Part shown: piece after piece, positions 62,717 through 64,000 of the stretch | Layout: the number at the start of each line of letters is the position of its first letter | How positions within the stretch are numbered: the stretch's first letter is position 1 | Assembly: GCA_001898505.1 (NCBI GenBank) | Contig: MKTZ01000009.1 | Span: 1 to 64,000, forward strand | Length of the DNA stretch: 64,000 nt | Direction of reading: 5' to 3' | DNA from: Sphingobacteriales bacterium 50-39 | GTDB lineage: Bacteria; Bacteroidota; Bacteroidia; Chitinophagales; Chitinophagaceae | Made by a program: the position numbers and the translations under genes | Notes under the pieces: generated by a model | What the model saw: the letters and a program-made list of their open reading frames with translations, nothing else | Database searches by the model: none | What the model was told of the DNA's origin: nothing

Positions 62717-63892
62717 ATGAAAAACTACCTTCTTTCCTCATGGAAAATTGCCCTGCTGACTGCCTGTCTGGGGATGACTCTGCATGGGAGTGTCTCTGCC
62801 CAATATTCCAGTAATCTCTCTGTACGTACATACGATACGGTGCTAACGGGCCCGGGATATGGGACCTATCATATCAATTTTCCCAAATGGAGTGCGGATT
62901 CCGGGATGCTGGTGTCGGTCAAAGTCAGTGCGGTGGTCAATCTTCAATACTCCTATTCTCTTAAGAATACGGATATTACAGCGGGAACCTATGGTCTGTG
63001 GGTGGGTAGAGAGGACTATTTTACCAGCCCGGCGCTGACAGCGGCCTATGACAATAACAACGAGCAGAAGATCGGAACCTATTCTCTAAGCCCCGGGGAC
63101 AAGGTGGTCCAGGTTCCTTTTGCATTTTTAATCAATTATACCAATACGGACAGCATAACAGGCAGCGTGGCCCCTTTTCTGGGTACGGGTACGGTGAGCT
63201 TTACCTATTCTCCCATCACGTATACCAATATCCACGCTACCAATAATGTCAGCTATGGCTATCATGCCACGGCGGCGGAGACCACTCATTTCACCATCAG
63301 CTATCTGTATTCCGGTGGCAATGGAGTGCTGGCAACCGACCTGAGCTCCTTTACGGCTTCGTTACAGGAGTCTTCGGTGCAACTGAACTGGAGCACGGCC
63401 GCGGAGCAGAAAGACCGCGTCTATGAGATACAGCGCAGCGGGGATGGGCTTTCTTTCACCACGATTGGATACCGGGCGGCTGAAGCCGCGCCAGGGGCAG
63501 GCCTGGTGAGCTATTCCTATATGGACAGGCCGGAAGGGAATGGCAAATGGTATTACCGTCTGCGTCTCGTGAGTGCGGGAGCCATCTCCTATTCTACCGT
63601 TCAGTCAGTGACGATGGCATCGGGTGGAGTAGACAGGCTGGTGGTTTTTCCCAATCCAGCTGTGGATCATATCAATCTGCGGGTGCCGGGCGACCCAAAT
63701 GCGCCGGGTGACTGGCTGGTAAATATACGGGCGGCGGATGGCCGGCTGGTACAAAGTGCGACCTTCTATCATTCCAATAATCTTCCTCTTTTCTTCCATC
63801 AAAGCCTGTCGCCCGGGGTATATTTTGTGCAGGTGATGGACCAGCAGGGCCGGAACGGCCGGGTGAGCTCGTTCCGTGTGGATAGGAGGTAA
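62717..63892 (+). CDS. secreted protein with FnIII-like and T9SS sorting domains
   Basis: 391 residues with signal peptide MKNYLLSSWKIALLTACLGM ending SVSAQ. Residues about 30-200 form an all-beta passenger (TGPGYGTYHINFPKWSADSG), which may be a choice-of-anchor-type module. An FnIII-like stretch follows (QLNWSTAAEQKDRVYEIQRS). The C-terminus is a T9SS sorting domain (VFPNPAVDHINLRV onward). It shares its last two modules with the preceding gene's product, so the two are alike in build but differ in passenger. Confidence 0.8.
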   Translation: MKNYLLSSWKIALLTACLGMTLHGSVSAQYSSNLSVRTYDTVLTGPGYGTYHINFPKWSADSGMLVSVKVSAVVNLQYSYSLKNTDITAGTYGLWVGREDYFTSPALTAAYDNNNEQKIGTYSLSPGDKVVQVPFAFLINYTNTDSITGSVAPFLGTGTVSFTYSPITYTNIHATNNVSYGYHATAAETTHFTISYLYSGGNGVLATDLSSFTASLQESSVQLNWSTAAEQKDRVYEIQRSGDGLSFTTIGYRAAEAAPGAGLVSYSYMDRPEGNGKWYYRLRLVSAGAISYSTVQSVTMASGGVDRLVVFPNPAVDHINLRVPGDPNAPGDWLVNIRAADGRLVQSATFYHSNNLPLFFHQSLSPGVYFVQVMDQQGRNGRVSSFRVDRR

Positions 63893-63961
63893 TAGAGGCC
63901 CGGGTTGTCCGCAAATTTTTTCGGCGGGGGTATTGCAAACGGCGATTATAATTTTTATCTT

Positions 63962-64000
63962 ATGGGTATGATTGCCATGCCACCCCTCGTCCCCACCCAT
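63962..64000 (+). CDS. possible start of a gene cut by the window edge
   Basis: An ATG at 63962 opens a frame (MGMIAMPPLVPTH) to the end of the window. It follows an AT-rich stretch with a TTG near 63933. Thirteen codons are not enough to identify anything. Confidence 0.25.
   Translation, partial: MGMIAMPPLVPTH

Overview
The window looks like a chromosomal segment of a Bacteroidota bacterium, most likely a member of the Chitinophagaceae. The grounds are several secreted proteins with a C-terminal type IX secretion (T9SS) sorting domain, SPII lipoproteins, TAnnTTTG-type -7 promoter elements, an archaeal-type homodimeric glycyl-tRNA synthetase, and many families typical of this group (DUF4468-like, CreD with an HTH_34 regulator, YfhO, PKD-repeat hydrolases). 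No tRNA, rRNA, CRISPR array, complete IS element or prophage is visible. The only mobile-element trace is the 3' end of a group II intron at positions 1-70.

Layout. 1-5071: intron end, then a minus-strand glycerol operon glpK-glpD-glpF, with a divergent MarR-GNAT fusion gene preceded by a 9+2+9 palindrome. 5076-14565: SMP-30-like lipoprotein, DUF4468-like protein, a very large PKD-repeat esterase with T9SS signal, and a divergent GH95-GH16 pair. 14620-20724: a regulator/membrane-protein locus in which an HTH_34 winged-helix gene and two membrane genes carry the same ACTTTG-N5-CAAAGt inverted repeat, followed by diacylglycerol-kinase-family, DUF1361, CreD, radical SAM and membrane genes. 20917-33218: secreted protein, DoxX, AraC regulator, YycJ-type metallo-hydrolase with a clamp-binding-like tail, FtsX-type permease, a 1183-residue propeller/Omp85 fusion, glyoxalase-II-like hydrolase, flippase and a coiled-coil secreted protein.

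33235-36327: a compact signalling unit on the minus strand (lipoprotein, 7-TM protein, histidine kinase with no sensor domain, NarL-type response regulator), with an 11-bp inverted repeat and a hairpin-rich gene-free stretch upstream. 36328-45731: arfB, yfhO, dtd, phzF, mazG, a tandem SGNH hydrolase, glyS, a small membrane/coiled-coil protein and a flavin reductase. 45837-54027: two large paralogous T9SS-secreted subtilases flanking a small gene. 54093-61095: mfd, DUF4870, GNAT, then acpP-fabF-rnc with a promoter and a set of mutually exclusive hairpins between acpP and fabF. 61426-63892: two T9SS-sorted surface proteins. A possible new gene begins at 63962.

How it fits together. Housekeeping blocks (glycerol use, fatty-acid synthesis, tRNA quality control, transcription-coupled repair) alternate with cell-surface and polymer-degradation genes. 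The least explained pieces are the lipoprotein/7-TM/kinase/regulator unit, the HTH_34 two-operator locus, the inactive-peptidase/propeller/Omp85 fusion and the acpP-fabF alternative hairpins. Where a translation can be extended upstream only through TTG or GTG, I chose the ATG that begins a recognisable signal peptide or family N-terminus. All family calls are from reading the sequence; no database search was run.
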